NCBI GenBank assembly: GCA_027451865.1
Contig: DAIDHW010000003.1
Span: 99,969 to 163,968, forward strand
From: Leptolyngbyaceae cyanobacterium clean351
GTDB taxonomy: Bacteria; Cyanobacteriota; Cyanobacteriia; DAIDHW01
Reading direction: 5' to 3'
Length of the DNA stretch: 64,000 nt
Position 1 is the stretch's first letter; every line of letters starts with the position of its first letter. A program made the translations under genes and the position numbers. The notes below the pieces were generated by a model, which did no database searches, was not told the origin of the DNA, and worked only from the letters and a program-made list of their open reading frames with translations. Below are positions 8,195-18,622 of the stretch, piece by piece.

Positions 8195-9511
8195 ATGAAA
8201 AGACAGTTTAGTCGGCGTAAATTTTTACTTTACGGTGGGGCCACCCTGGGGACCACTATGCTCTTGAAAGCCTGCGGTAGCCAGCCCACCCCAGAAGCCC
8301 AATCTAGCGCTTCCCCAACCACCTCAGCTTCCCCTAGCTCCACCATCAAGGTAGGCATCCTCCACTCCCTCAGTGGCACCATGGCCATTAGCGAGAAGAC
8401 AGTGGTGGACGCAGAACAGATGGCTATTGATGAGATCAATGCCGCCGGGGGAGTTCTGGGGATGCAGATCGAGGCAGTGGTGGAGGATGGGGCCTCAGAT
8501 TGGCCGACCTTTGCCGCCAAGGCCAAAAAGCTGATCGAACAGGACAAAGTAGTAACCGTCTTTGGCTGCTGGACATCCGCCAGTCGTAAGGCGGTGTTAC
8601 CTGTGTTCGAGTCAGAGAAAAACATGCTCTGGTATCCTGTCCAGTACGAAGGTCAAGAGTGCTCCAAGTACGTCTTCTATACTGGTGCTGTACCCAACCA
8701 ACAGATCGAGCCGGCCGTGACTTGGCTGTTGAAAAACAAAGGCAAGCAGTTTTTCCTGGTCGGTTCCGACTACGTTTTCCCCCGGACTGCCAACACAATC
8801 ATCAAAGGTCAACTCCAGGCCCAGGGGGGCACCACAGTTGGGGAAGACTACTTACCCCTAGGGGCAACTGAGGTCACCCCGATCATCGCTAAGATTCGGG
8901 CCGCCTTACCCAATGGCGGGGTGATCTTTAACACTCTCAATGGGGATAGCAACGTGGCCTTCTTCAAGCAGCTCAAGGGCTCTGGAATCACCCCTGACAA
9001 GTGGCCAGTTATGTCTGTGAGTATTGCTGAACAGGAAGTTCAATCCATCGGCACTTCCTACCTAGATGGTCAATACGCCTCATGGAATTACTTCATGAGT
9101 ATTGACAGTCCAGCAAACAAAAAGTTTGTCAGTGACTTCCAGGCCAAGTACGGCGCTAATCGGGTAACTGATGACCCCATGGAAGCAGCCTATATCGCCG
9201 TCTACCTATGGAAGCAGGCAGTGGAGAAGGCTGGTACCGCCAGTGATTTGGAAAAGGTGCGCGCCGCCGCCCTAGGCCAGAGCTTCAATGCCCCTGAGGG
9301 GAAGGTGACCCTAGAGGATAACCACCACTTGGCTAAGTTCGTGCGCATCGGTGAAGTTCAGCCCAGTGGGCAGTTCAGTGTAGTCTACGCTTCCCCGAAT
9401 GCCGTCAAGCCCCAGCCCTGGAGTCAGTTTGTTGCTTCCACTAAGGGTTACACCTGTAACTGGTCCCTTGACCGGCCTGACGCCGGCAAGTTTAAAATGG
9501 GCAGTACTTAG
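8195..9511 (+). CDS. urtA: Urea ABC transporter substrate-binding protein UrtA
   Basis: A 438-aa periplasmic binding protein of the hydrophobic amino acid/amide (HAAT) class, first gene of urtABCDE. The N-terminus has a twin-arginine motif (SRRKFLL), a hydrophobic stretch and a lipobox-like LLKAC, so it is likely a Tat-exported lipoprotein. IKVGILHSLSGTMAISE begins the mature fold, and MLWYPVQYEGQECSKYVFYTGA and DDPMEAAYIAVYLWKQAVEKA are characteristic of UrtA/AmiC. Transcription is expected from the NtcA promoter just upstream. A hairpin follows the stop codon, which would leave urtA mRNA more abundant than the downstream permease genes. Confidence 0.95.
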   Translation: MKRQFSRRKFLLYGGATLGTTMLLKACGSQPTPEAQSSASPTTSASPSSTIKVGILHSLSGTMAISEKTVVDAEQMAIDEINAAGGVLGMQIEAVVEDGASDWPTFAAKAKKLIEQDKVVTVFGCWTSASRKAVLPVFESEKNMLWYPVQYEGQECSKYVFYTGAVPNQQIEPAVTWLLKNKGKQFFLVGSDYVFPRTANTIIKGQLQAQGGTTVGEDYLPLGATEVTPIIAKIRAALPNGGVIFNTLNGDSNVAFFKQLKGSGITPDKWPVMSVSIAEQEVQSIGTSYLDGQYASWNYFMSIDSPANKKFVSDFQAKYGANRVTDDPMEAAYIAVYLWKQAVEKAGTASDLEKVRAAALGQSFNAPEGKVTLEDNHHLAKFVRIGEVQPSGQFSVVYASPNAVKPQPWSQFVASTKGYTCNWSLDRPDAGKFKMGST

Positions 9512-9531
9512 ACTACCCTTGCCAAACCCCG

Positions 9532-9551
9532 GGGACCGGCAGTCTGGTCCC
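9532..9551 (+). terminator. urtA-urtB intercistronic hairpin
   Basis: GGGACC and GGTCCC form a perfect 6-bp stem with an 8-nt loop, 20 bp after the urtA stop. There is no U-tract, so it may be a partial terminator or a 3'-end stabilising hairpin that sets binding-protein excess over permease. Confidence 0.45.
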
Positions 9552-9582
9552 TGCCCCCATCCAGACTGGAGTTATTAGCGTT

Positions 9583-10734
9583 TTGCTTTCCGTACTTCTT
9601 GACACCCTATTTGACGGCATTAGCATTGGGTCAGTATTACTCCTTGCCGCCCTCGGTTTGGCCATAGTTTTTGGCCTGATGGGGGTGATAAACATGGCCC
9701 ATGGGGAGCTGATGATGATCGGGGCCTACACGATGTACCTAGTACAAAATAGCTTTGGCGGCCTGGGAGGAGTTTGGTTTGAGTCTTATATTTTCCTCGC
9801 CCTACCGACTGCCTTCCTGGTCGCCGCCCTAGGGGGATTAATGCTGGAGCGATGGGTGATTCGCTACCTGTACGGTCGGCCCCTGGAGACTCTCCTGGCC
9901 ACCTGGGGGGTGAGCTTGATCCTGCAGCAGTTCGTCCGCAGCGTCAACTGGGCCATGGTGATTGGTCTGGTGCTGTGGGGGGCTTTAATCCTGACTGGTC
10001 GCCTCCTGGTGTGGCCGCGATGGGGTAATTTGCCTTGGATGTCCCGGGTATGGGTAATAGCCGCCGGAGCCTTAGCTTGGGGAGTAGGTGCCCTGGCGGG
10101 AGAGCGGTTTGGCTTGGCCCTCGAGGAGCCTTGGTTCGGAGCTGAAGGGGTCGACGTCAATGCGCCTGACTGGCTGCAAGGGGGCATCCCCCTAGGGGAT
10201 TTTCAACTGCCGGCTTCTCGACTGTTTATCATCAGCCTGACTAGTATCTGTCTGCTGGGTCTATACCTGTTTTTGCAAAAGTCCCCCTGGGGGCTGCGGA
10301 TTAGAGCTGTGACCCAAAACCGCAGCATGAGCGCTTGCTTGGGTATTCCCACCGGCACTGTGGACGCCCTCACCTTTGCCCTAGGGTCGGGACTAGCGGG
10401 GGTAGCTGGCTGTGCCGTCAGCCTCCTAGGGTCTGTCGATCCCAACCTGGGTCAGGAGTACATCGTTAACACCTTCATGGTAGTGGTGGTGGGAGGGGTA
10501 GGTAATCTGGTGGGTAGCGTAGTGGCGGCCATGACCATCGGCATCCTCCAGGACCTTTTTTCCTCCGGCATTTTGCCTCTCCTGCTAGGGGACAAGAATC
10601 CCCTAACAGGCTTCTTCAACTTCTTTGCTACCGACAGCATGGCCAAGGTGATAGTATTTGCCTTGATCATCATCTTCCTCCAGGTACGCCCGGCCGGGAT
10701 GTTTCCCCAGAAGGGACGGTCCGTGGATGCTTAA
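9583..10734 (+). CDS. urtB: Urea ABC transporter permease UrtB
   Basis: A 383-residue LivH-like inner membrane permease with about eight to nine helices. Family motifs are GLAIVFGLMGVINMAHGELMM near the N-terminus, GRPLETLLATWGVSLILQQ, and ALGSGLAGVAGCAVSLLG in the coupling region. It starts at TTG, with GGAG about a dozen bases upstream. It pairs with UrtC to form the channel, powered by UrtD and UrtE. The stop overlaps urtC by 8 bp. Confidence 0.93.
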   Translation: MLSVLLDTLFDGISIGSVLLLAALGLAIVFGLMGVINMAHGELMMIGAYTMYLVQNSFGGLGGVWFESYIFLALPTAFLVAALGGLMLERWVIRYLYGRPLETLLATWGVSLILQQFVRSVNWAMVIGLVLWGALILTGRLLVWPRWGNLPWMSRVWVIAAGALAWGVGALAGERFGLALEEPWFGAEGVDVNAPDWLQGGIPLGDFQLPASRLFIISLTSICLLGLYLFLQKSPWGLRIRAVTQNRSMSACLGIPTGTVDALTFALGSGLAGVAGCAVSLLGSVDPNLGQEYIVNTFMVVVVGGVGNLVGSVVAAMTIGILQDLFSSGILPLLLGDKNPLTGFFNFFATDSMAKVIVFALIIIFLQVRPAGMFPQKGRSVDA

Positions 10735-11863
10735 TTTGAGACTTAGTCGCCCCAAAGCCCTGCTCTTAGAGGTCGGGGTGGTCTTCCTTTTAGTACTGGC
10801 GACCGTCTTTGGGGTCCCTCCCCTCCTGACCGCCGCAGGCCAAGCCTACCGCATTAACCTTCTGGGTCGTTTTCTTGCCCTAGCGATTGCCGCCTTAGGG
10901 GTAGACCTGATTTGGGGCTTTACTGGTCTGTTGAGTTTGGGCCAGGGTATATTCTTTGCCCTGGGGGGGTATAGCTTGGCTATGCACCTCCAACTACAGA
11001 TCCCCACAGGCCAGCTGCCTGACTTTTTCTCCCTGTACGGAGTCAGTCAACTGCCCTGGTTCTGGTATCCCTACTACTCCTTTGGCTTCACCCTAGCGGC
11101 AGTAGTGCTCCTGCCAGCTCTCACGGCGGCCTTGCTTGGGTATCTAGTATTTCGTAACCGGATCCGGGGTGTCTACTTCGCCATCCTCACCCAGGCCGCC
11201 CTGATTGTCTTTTTTAATTTCTTCAACGGCCAGCAGAAGCTCATTAATGGCACTAACGGCCTCAAAACGGACACTACGGAGTTATTTGGCCAACTGGTCA
11301 GCTCCCAGCCCATCCAGTCAGCCTTTTACACCTGTACGGTGGTCCTGGTGGCCGTGGCCTACTTTTTGTGTCGTTGGCTAACTAGCGGTCGCTTTGGTCG
11401 GATTCTGGTGGCAGTGCGCGATGACGAAACCCGCCTGCGGTTCTCTGGGTATAACCCTACGGGGTTCAAGGTGGTAGTGTTTGCTATTGCGGCAGCACTA
11501 GTAGGAGTAGCCGGAGCTCTCTACACCGTCCAGTCGGGGATCATTACCCCAGACGCCATGAGCATCGCCTTTTCCATTGACATGGTGATTTGGGTGGCAG
11601 TGGGGGGGAGGGGGACTCTAGTAGGAGCAATTTTGGGAGCGCTGCTAGTAGAGTTTGCTCGCAACAACCTGAGTGACCAGTTCCCGGAGTTCTGGCTATT
11701 TCTTCAGGGAGCATTATTTTTACTCGTGGTAACCGTGTTACCTGGGGGAGTCATTGGTTGGGTACGCACTTGGCGGATTTTCCCCCCTCCAACCGTCACC
11801 ACTTACCCCAGCCTAGAAGTTGACCTGGAGCCAGAGGATGACCAGCAAGATTCTCGTGACTGA
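10727..11863 (+). CDS. urtC: Urea ABC transporter permease UrtC
   Basis: A 378-aa LivM-like permease. GVDLIWGFTGLLSLGQGIFFALGGYSLAMHL is the conserved first-half signature, here with the extended periplasmic loop of UrtC. AVRDDETRLRFSGYNPTGFKVVVFAIAAALVGVAGALY is the cytoplasmic EAA-like coupling region. The C-terminal tail is cytosolic and acidic. It overlaps urtB by 8 bp and urtD by 26 bp, so all three should be translated from one message. Confidence 0.94.
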   Translation: MLNLRLSRPKALLLEVGVVFLLVLATVFGVPPLLTAAGQAYRINLLGRFLALAIAALGVDLIWGFTGLLSLGQGIFFALGGYSLAMHLQLQIPTGQLPDFFSLYGVSQLPWFWYPYYSFGFTLAAVVLLPALTAALLGYLVFRNRIRGVYFAILTQAALIVFFNFFNGQQKLINGTNGLKTDTTELFGQLVSSQPIQSAFYTCTVVLVAVAYFLCRWLTSGRFGRILVAVRDDETRLRFSGYNPTGFKVVVFAIAAALVGVAGALYTVQSGIITPDAMSIAFSIDMVIWVAVGGRGTLVGAILGALLVEFARNNLSDQFPEFWLFLQGALFLLVVTVLPGGVIGWVRTWRIFPPPTVTTYPSLEVDLEPEDDQQDSRD

Positions 11864-12584
11864 AAATCTCACGGTTAGTTTTGATGGCTTCAAGGCGCTG
11901 AAGAACTTGAATTTCAGTCTCGAGCCGGGGGAACTGCGGGTGGTGATCGGCCCCAACGGCGCCGGCAAGACTACTTTCCTGGATGTAATCACCGGCAAGG
12001 TCCAACCCACTAGCGGCCGGATCCTGTTCAAGGGCCAAAACTTGCGCCGCCAAACCGAGGAGCAGATCTCGCGCTTGGGGATTGGGCGCAAGTTTCAAAC
12101 CCCCCGAGTCTACCTCAACCTTACCTGTTGGCAGAATTTAGAGCTTTCCTACCACGCCCGCAAGAGTGTCTGGGGGACTTTATTCCCCAGACCTCCCCGG
12201 GACGAGCGGCGTCACCTTGGACACCTGTTGGAGATTATTGGCCTAGTGCCCCAGGCTCAAAGCCGGGCTGCTTTGCTATCCCACGGGGAAAAACAACGCC
12301 TGGAAATTGGCATGTTGGTAGCCCAATCCCCAAACCTGCTGTTAGTAGATGAGCCGGTCGCCGGCCTGACGGACGAAGAGACGGGGAAAGTCGGTGAGCT
12401 ACTGCTAACCTTGGCCGAGACCCATTCGATCCTGGTGATTGAACACGACATGGAGTTTGTGCGCCAAATTGCCCGCCAGGTGACGGTCCTCCACGAAGGG
12501 ACGATTTTGTGCGAAGGTACAATCGAGCAGGTGCAAGCTGACCCCCGGGTCATCGAAGTCTACCTGGGTCAGCCCCAGGAATAA
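11838..12584 (+). CDS. urtD: Urea ABC transporter ATP-binding protein UrtD
   Basis: A 248-aa LivG-type ATPase. The Walker A is GPNGAGKTT, the signature is LSHGEKQRLEIGM (the His-containing form usual in UrtD rather than LSGGQ), Walker B is LLLVDEPVAGL, and the switch His lies in VIEHDMEFV. The ORF track begins at a TTG (11820). I prefer the ATG at 11838 (MTSKILVTENLTVSF), which is the family's normal N-terminus and still overlaps urtC by 26 bp. Confidence 0.94.
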   Translation: MTSKILVTENLTVSFDGFKALKNLNFSLEPGELRVVIGPNGAGKTTFLDVITGKVQPTSGRILFKGQNLRRQTEEQISRLGIGRKFQTPRVYLNLTCWQNLELSYHARKSVWGTLFPRPPRDERRHLGHLLEIIGLVPQAQSRAALLSHGEKQRLEIGMLVAQSPNLLLVDEPVAGLTDEETGKVGELLLTLAETHSILVIEHDMEFVRQIARQVTVLHEGTILCEGTIEQVQADPRVIEVYLGQPQE

Positions 12585-12603
12585 TGCCTCCCCCCCTCCC
12601 CCC

Positions 12604-13302
12604 ATGCTCCAAGTTGCCAGCCTTGACGTCTACTACGGCGAAAGCCACATTCTCCGCAGTGTTGACCTGACCGTCCCCCCCGGACAAATGGTTTGCCTGA
12701 TCGGCCGCAACGGGGTGGGGAAAACCACACTCCTGAAGACTATCATGGGGTTAATTCACCCGCGCCGGGGCAGCATCACCCTCAAGGGCGAGTCGATTTT
12801 GTCCCTGTCCCCAGACCAGCGAGCCCGCCAGGGGATTGGTTACGTTCCCCAGGGGCGGGAAATTATCCCCCGGCTGACAGTGGAAGAAAATCTCCTGCTA
12901 GGATTAGAAGCCCGGCCTCGCGGTTCACGCAGCACAAAAATCCCTCCCGAGATATTTGAGTTGTTCCCGGTCCTCAAAACCATGTTGTCCCGGCGTGGGG
13001 GAGATCTTAGTGGTGGCCAGCAGCAGCAGCTAGCAATTGGCCGAGCCCTGATGGGACAACCTCAATTGTTGGTGCTAGATGAGCCAACAGAAGGGATTCA
13101 GCCCTCGATCATTTTGGAAATAGAGGCAGCGGTACGGCGGATCATAGAGTCACAGGGGGTCTCGGTTTTGTTAGTCGAGCAACATCTGCACTTTGTCCGA
13201 CAGGCTGATTTTTACTACGCCATGCAAAAGGGCGGTATAGTAGCTTCCGGACTCACTCAAAACCTTAGTCAGGATGTGATCCAACAGTTTCTGGCAGTTT
13301 AG
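12604..13302 (+). CDS. urtE: Urea ABC transporter ATP-binding protein UrtE
   Basis: A 232-aa LivF-type ATPase, the second nucleotide-binding subunit. Walker A is GRNGVGKTT, the signature is LSGGQQQQLAIGRAL, Walker B is LLVLDEPTEGIQPSI, and the switch His is in VEQHLHFV. The N-terminus LQVASLDVYYGESHILRSV is typical of UrtE. It lies 19 bp after urtD and 8 bp before the DUF1400 hydrolase. Confidence 0.94.
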   Translation: MLQVASLDVYYGESHILRSVDLTVPPGQMVCLIGRNGVGKTTLLKTIMGLIHPRRGSITLKGESILSLSPDQRARQGIGYVPQGREIIPRLTVEENLLLGLEARPRGSRSTKIPPEIFELFPVLKTMLSRRGGDLSGGQQQQLAIGRALMGQPQLLVLDEPTEGIQPSIILEIEAAVRRIIESQGVSVLLVEQHLHFVRQADFYYAMQKGGIVASGLTQNLSQDVIQQFLAV

Positions 13303-13310
13303 AATCTTCC

Positions 13311-14984
13311 ATGCTCACCCGTGTTAGTTTACTAGTCAGGATTGTGCCCGCATGGCTGGTCAGGTCGATAGCGTGGTGGTGCCTGGGACTTGGCTTGAGC
13401 CTCATTACAACCATCCTCTGGGCCAGCCCCGGTCAAAGTGCCTCGACTTTGGAATTCATCTACCCCCGCATTGCTCAACTCTCCATCCCCCTGGCTAACC
13501 TGGAGGCGTTTGTCCGAGACGGCCAGATCAGCCCCCAGTTTAAAACCTATATCCAGCTGACCAACGCCCAACCAGAGGACCTCCAGGCCACCCGGGATGT
13601 GCTGCAGCAGCGTTACCAGATTAGCCCAACCACCGTTTCCCAGTTCACTAAAACTCACCTAGGAGAACTATTACTAGAACAACTAGGGCAAGTTTTCCGC
13701 ACCACCTCCAACCAAGATGGGGGCCCTATCCTACGGGAAGCCTTAATCAGAGCCACTAGTAGTCCTGAGGGTCTGACGGTACTGAATTTTCTGCACCAAT
13801 ACCCTGAAGCAACGGTGCAAATCGATCTGCGCTCCAGTCTGCGGGCAATTAAACAGTTGTTTGACCTATTCCGGGAAAAGGACCTCATCCTCGCTCGTAT
13901 CAAACAGGTAGCCTTGGCTGCCCCTAATCTCCCCCTCCCCTCTCCCGACTCAGACCTGCAACAACTAGGTCCCTACCATTGGCGTCTCGAAACCAGGCAG
14001 TTCCACAACCCGGAGCGGCGGGTAGGGGAGACGAATTTCCCAGCCGACCTTTATCTGCCCCAAGGCGGCGTCACCCCTTTGCCCCTAGTGGTAATCTCCC
14101 ACGGGTTTGCCTCTAACCGCACCACCTTTGCCTACTTAGCCCGCCATCTAGCTAGCTACGGTTTAGCAGTAGTAGTCCCGGATCATCCCCAGACCAACAC
14201 CTCAGCTTTGAAGGAGTTTTTCGCTGGCTTAGATGAGTTTCCTGGCCCCCAAGACTGGATCGAGCGGCCCCGCGACATCACCTTCCTGTTAAACCAGCTC
14301 CAAGAACAGCCCCCGGCAGTACCCCTCAACCTTAACCAAGTGGCGGTTCTAGGCCAGTCCCTGGGGGGATACACAGCCCTAGCCCTAGGGGGAGCCCAAG
14401 TCAATCTAGCTTCCCTGATCCGAGCCTGTCCCAAACCTAACGGTCGGCCCTTGACCTTTGATCTGGCTCTTTTGTACGAGTGTGATGCCTTGAAACTGCC
14501 CAAGCCAGTCTACAACCTCCGGGATGAGCGGGTTAAGGCCGTCCTAGCCATCAACCCCATCAGCGGACAGATTTTTGGTCCAGAGGGCTTCCGGCACCTG
14601 CAGGTACCTGTAGCCATCCTGGCCGGCAGTGATGACCTATTTTCTCCCCCTGTTCCCGAACAAATATATCCATTTTTGTGGCTACGTAATCCCCACAAGT
14701 ACCTAGTTCTGGTGGATAAAGGTACCCATTTCTCCTTTCTGGCCGGCACCCAAGGCAGTGTTGTAAAGATCCCACCTGACCTGCTCGGGCCAGACCCCAG
14801 GAAGGCGACCCCCACCCTCAAAGCCATCAGCTTAGCTTTCATGCAAGTGCACCTGCGGCAGCAGCCCGCCTACGACGCTTACCTGAGCCAAACTTATCTC
14901 CAGTCCATCAGTCAAGCCCCTTTTAGCTTCAGTATCGTTACCCACCTTAACCGCGACCAACTTTACCAACCGGTCTCCGGTTGA
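13311..14984 (+). CDS. Alpha/beta hydrolase with N-terminal DUF1400 domain
   Basis: A 557-residue protein. An N-terminal hydrophobic segment (about residues 17-40) ending in WASPGQSAS looks like a signal peptide. A helical DUF1400 domain follows (about 45-180), a combination known mainly from cyanobacteria. An alpha/beta hydrolase fold follows, with VVISHGFASNRTTFAYLARHLAS around the oxyanion hole and GQSLGGYTAL as the nucleophile elbow (GxSxG); VDKGTHFSFL probably supplies the catalytic His. It sits 8 bp after urtE, so it is probably co-transcribed with the urea transporter. The substrate is unknown and a lipase or platelet-activating-factor acetylhydrolase-like activity is only a guess. Confidence 0.75.
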   Translation: MLTRVSLLVRIVPAWLVRSIAWWCLGLGLSLITTILWASPGQSASTLEFIYPRIAQLSIPLANLEAFVRDGQISPQFKTYIQLTNAQPEDLQATRDVLQQRYQISPTTVSQFTKTHLGELLLEQLGQVFRTTSNQDGGPILREALIRATSSPEGLTVLNFLHQYPEATVQIDLRSSLRAIKQLFDLFREKDLILARIKQVALAAPNLPLPSPDSDLQQLGPYHWRLETRQFHNPERRVGETNFPADLYLPQGGVTPLPLVVISHGFASNRTTFAYLARHLASYGLAVVVPDHPQTNTSALKEFFAGLDEFPGPQDWIERPRDITFLLNQLQEQPPAVPLNLNQVAVLGQSLGGYTALALGGAQVNLASLIRACPKPNGRPLTFDLALLYECDALKLPKPVYNLRDERVKAVLAINPISGQIFGPEGFRHLQVPVAILAGSDDLFSPPVPEQIYPFLWLRNPHKYLVLVDKGTHFSFLAGTQGSVVKIPPDLLGPDPRKATPTLKAISLAFMQVHLRQQPAYDAYLSQTYLQSISQAPFSFSIVTHLNRDQLYQPVSG

Positions 14985-14992
14985 AGAATTGA

Positions 14993-16300
<1,308 letters not shown>

Positions 16301-16323
16301 ATTGGTCCGAGCTGAGGATATAC

Positions 16324-17538
16324 TCATCTATCTTTTAAGGAGTCATCAATACCCTTGAGGACTAACTTGCCCAAGGGTAATCCCGGGGGAAAAACCCCGG
16401 CGGTCTTGATTCTTTGAATTTCTCCTCGGGGGATAGCTAAACGCAGCTTTTCCCCCAAAGCTTGAACAATATCCCCCCGGTCAATCAGACCAGCAACTGC
16501 CCCGGCGGGGGTAAGGACAGTAATCCAGGGGAGGTTTTGAGTTTCTAGGAGTGTTACCACTGCTGCCAGGGGAGTTTTCTCCGATACGGAGGGGAGACTA
16601 GCTAGGGGATGGACTAGACTGTGCAAGGTAAGCCGATCCCACTGGCTGCGCTCCACTTGCCGCAGGTCATCCACCTTCACCAACCCCCGGTAGCGCCCTT
16701 GGGAAGCGGCAAAATACACTGGTGTACACCCCTCCTCCAGGAGATACTCTTCAGCAAACTGATGCAGAGTCAAATCCGCATCTAGGACCCGGAAATCCCG
16801 GTTCAAAGCCTGGGCAGCTACCAGTTGGGCTAGGGCCTCCTGAATGTCAGACACTCGTTTATAAAAAGTGGCATTGCGCAGGGCAAACCAACCAATCAGA
16901 GTCAGCCACAGGCCGGCCACTAGGGATTCTGTCAGGCCTATCCACAAGCCGGCAGCCACGGCCACCCACCCAAGGAACTGACCGGCCCGGGCCGCCCAGG
17001 TGTTGCCTTGAGTACGGCTGCCCGTGAACTGCCATACCAGGGCTTTGAGGGCTTGGCCCCCGTCTAGGGGCATACCCGGCAGGAGATTAAAGAGGGCTAG
17101 GATCAAGTTGACCTGGGCCAGACTGACAAGCAGCACCTGGAGGAGACTTTTACTGGCCAAGGGGGCAGCGAGGAGGAAAAACAGAACAAAGAGGCCAAAA
17201 CTGACCGCCGGCCCCGCCAGGGCTAGGCGCAGGGCTTTGCCGGGAGTATCTGACTCCCGGTCGATGGTAGCTACACCCCCGAAAATGAACAGGGTGATGG
17301 AGAGGACCCGAATACCCTGGCGTAGAGCTACTAGACTATGACCAAGCTCGTGGAGCACTACTGAGCCAAACAAGGCTAGGGCTGAGGTGAGGGCTGCGGC
17401 CCAGGCAATCGGGGGAGGATAGCTAGATTGCAGGTCGCCCCAGTTAGCGACGGTGACCAGAACCAGGATAAATAGCCAGGAAGGATGGACGAGCAAGGGG
17501 ATGCCAAATAGGGTCCCAAGACGCCAGGACGCTTGCAT
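16324..17538 (-). CDS. Site-2 protease family (M50) metalloprotease with CBS domains
   Basis: A 404-aa membrane protein. The zinc site HELGH is in an early helix (VVLHELGHSLVALRQG) and the third ligand is the Asp of LLPGMPLDGGQAL, the SpoIVFB/S2P arrangement. Five to six helices make up residues 1-225. A CBS-domain pair follows (about 245-370, with VYFAASQGRYRGLVKVDDLR and GAVAGLIDRGDIVQAL), probably sensing adenosine nucleotides. The family cleaves substrates within the membrane, often anti-sigma factors, but none is encoded here. It is convergent with eno and upstream of it is ntcA on the same strand. Confidence 0.85.
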   Translation of the reverse strand: MQASWRLGTLFGIPLLVHPSWLFILVLVTVANWGDLQSSYPPPIAWAAALTSALALFGSVVLHELGHSLVALRQGIRVLSITLFIFGGVATIDRESDTPGKALRLALAGPAVSFGLFVLFFLLAAPLASKSLLQVLLVSLAQVNLILALFNLLPGMPLDGGQALKALVWQFTGSRTQGNTWAARAGQFLGWVAVAAGLWIGLTESLVAGLWLTLIGWFALRNATFYKRVSDIQEALAQLVAAQALNRDFRVLDADLTLHQFAEEYLLEEGCTPVYFAASQGRYRGLVKVDDLRQVERSQWDRLTLHSLVHPLASLPSVSEKTPLAAVVTLLETQNLPWITVLTPAGAVAGLIDRGDIVQALGEKLRLAIPRGEIQRIKTAGVFPPGLPLGKLVLKGIDDSLKDR

Positions 17539-17712
17539 GAGAAGGGTACTAATGACTTAAGATATTATATCATTTGGGGCCAGGGCTATTATCGATCCGC
17601 CCCGGCGAGGCCGGTTCAGGCAGGAATCTCAGGACCAGCCCGGACCCCGGTCTAGGTGAAGAGTAGTAACCACGCGGGTAGTCTACCTAACCTTAGGGAC
17701 AGGGTACCCGAC

Positions 17713-18390
17713 TTAGACAAACTGTTGACTCAGGGTAATAGGGTTGTGAACAGTAATTTTCTTCTTGTGGATAGAAATAATCTGTTTGTCCCGCAGGTCC
17801 CCCAACAGCCGAGTTACGGTCACGCGGGTCGAGCCGATTGCTTCGGCGATGGCTTGATGGGAAAGGCGCAGGTCAATGGTAATTCCTTCATGGGTGGGGA
17901 TGCCAAAGTCCCGGCACAGGATCAGCAAAAAACTCACTAACCGTGACCCCATGTCCCGATGGGCTAGGGTTTCAATCATCATTTCAGTTTGCAAAATCCG
18001 AGAAGACAAGCCCTGGAGCATGAGCATGCACAGTTCTGGGTCTTCCTTGAGAGATTTTTCTACCTGGTCAATGGGCACAGAGTGCAGCTCTACCGGTGTA
18101 AAGGCGACGGCGTGGTAGAAGCGGTCAGAGCGATGACCAGTAATGAGGGAGAGGACGCCAAAAACACTATTCTCCCGCAACAGGGCAACGGTAATCTCCT
18201 CCCCGGCCTCGTAGACTCGGGATAACTTCACTGCCCCCTTGACCAGGAAATAAACTCGTTCCGCCGGGTCACCCGGGAAGAAGATGGTTTTACCCCGGTC
18301 GAAAGACTCTATAACCAGGGGGAAAGGCCCCCCTGCCATTTTCTTGAACACCGCTGCCAGGGGCCGCTCCTGTGCTTGTACTGCCGCCAT
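17713..18390 (-). CDS. ntcA: Global nitrogen regulator NtcA
   Basis: A 225-residue CRP/FNR-family transcription factor, the usual NtcA length. The N-terminal effector domain ([28 protein letters not shown]) binds 2-oxoglutarate in known NtcA proteins, and PipX is its usual co-activator. The long dimerisation helix ([24 protein letters not shown]) leads to the C-terminal helix-turn-helix, where [21 protein letters not shown] contacts GTA-N8-TAC sites. A perfect NtcA box lies 82 bp upstream of the start, consistent with autoregulation. A second box drives urtA in this window. Confidence 0.97.
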   Translation of the reverse strand: MAAVQAQERPLAAVFKKMAGGPFPLVIESFDRGKTIFFPGDPAERVYFLVKGAVKLSRVYEAGEEITVALLRENSVFGVLSLITGHRSDRFYHAVAFTPVELHSVPIDQVEKSLKEDPELCMLMLQGLSSRILQTEMMIETLAHRDMGSRLVSFLLILCRDFGIPTHEGITIDLRLSHQAIAEAIGSTRVTVTRLLGDLRDKQIISIHKKKITVHNPITLSQQFV

Positions 18391-18471
18391 AGTTACCCAT
18401 AACCATCGTAAGATAGGGCCCGATTGGTCAGGCCTACAACAACACTTAAACTAACTGCGCCTAGGTAAATT

Positions 18472-18485
18472 GTAGTTGAGACTAC
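18472..18485 (-). promoter_or_regulatory. NtcA box in the ntcA-fabI intergenic region
   Basis: GTAGTTGAGACTAC is a perfect GTA-N8-TAC, extended to TGTAGTTGAGACTACA. Towards ntcA a weak -10-like TTAAGT begins 22 nt from the box. Autoregulation of ntcA by this site is the expected reading. The site is symmetrical, so an effect on divergent fabI (137 bp away) cannot be excluded. Confidence 0.8.
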
Positions 18486-18622
18486 ATATTTCTGGGGTCT
18501 ATCGTCGGGAAACCCCGGCCAGTCTTGACTAACCTAGGCAGCTAGTAAGGCAACCTTTAGTCCCGGCCCCCAAATAAACTAAGATTACAGGGGGATTGTT
18601 TTCTGCCTCACTCACCTTTGTC

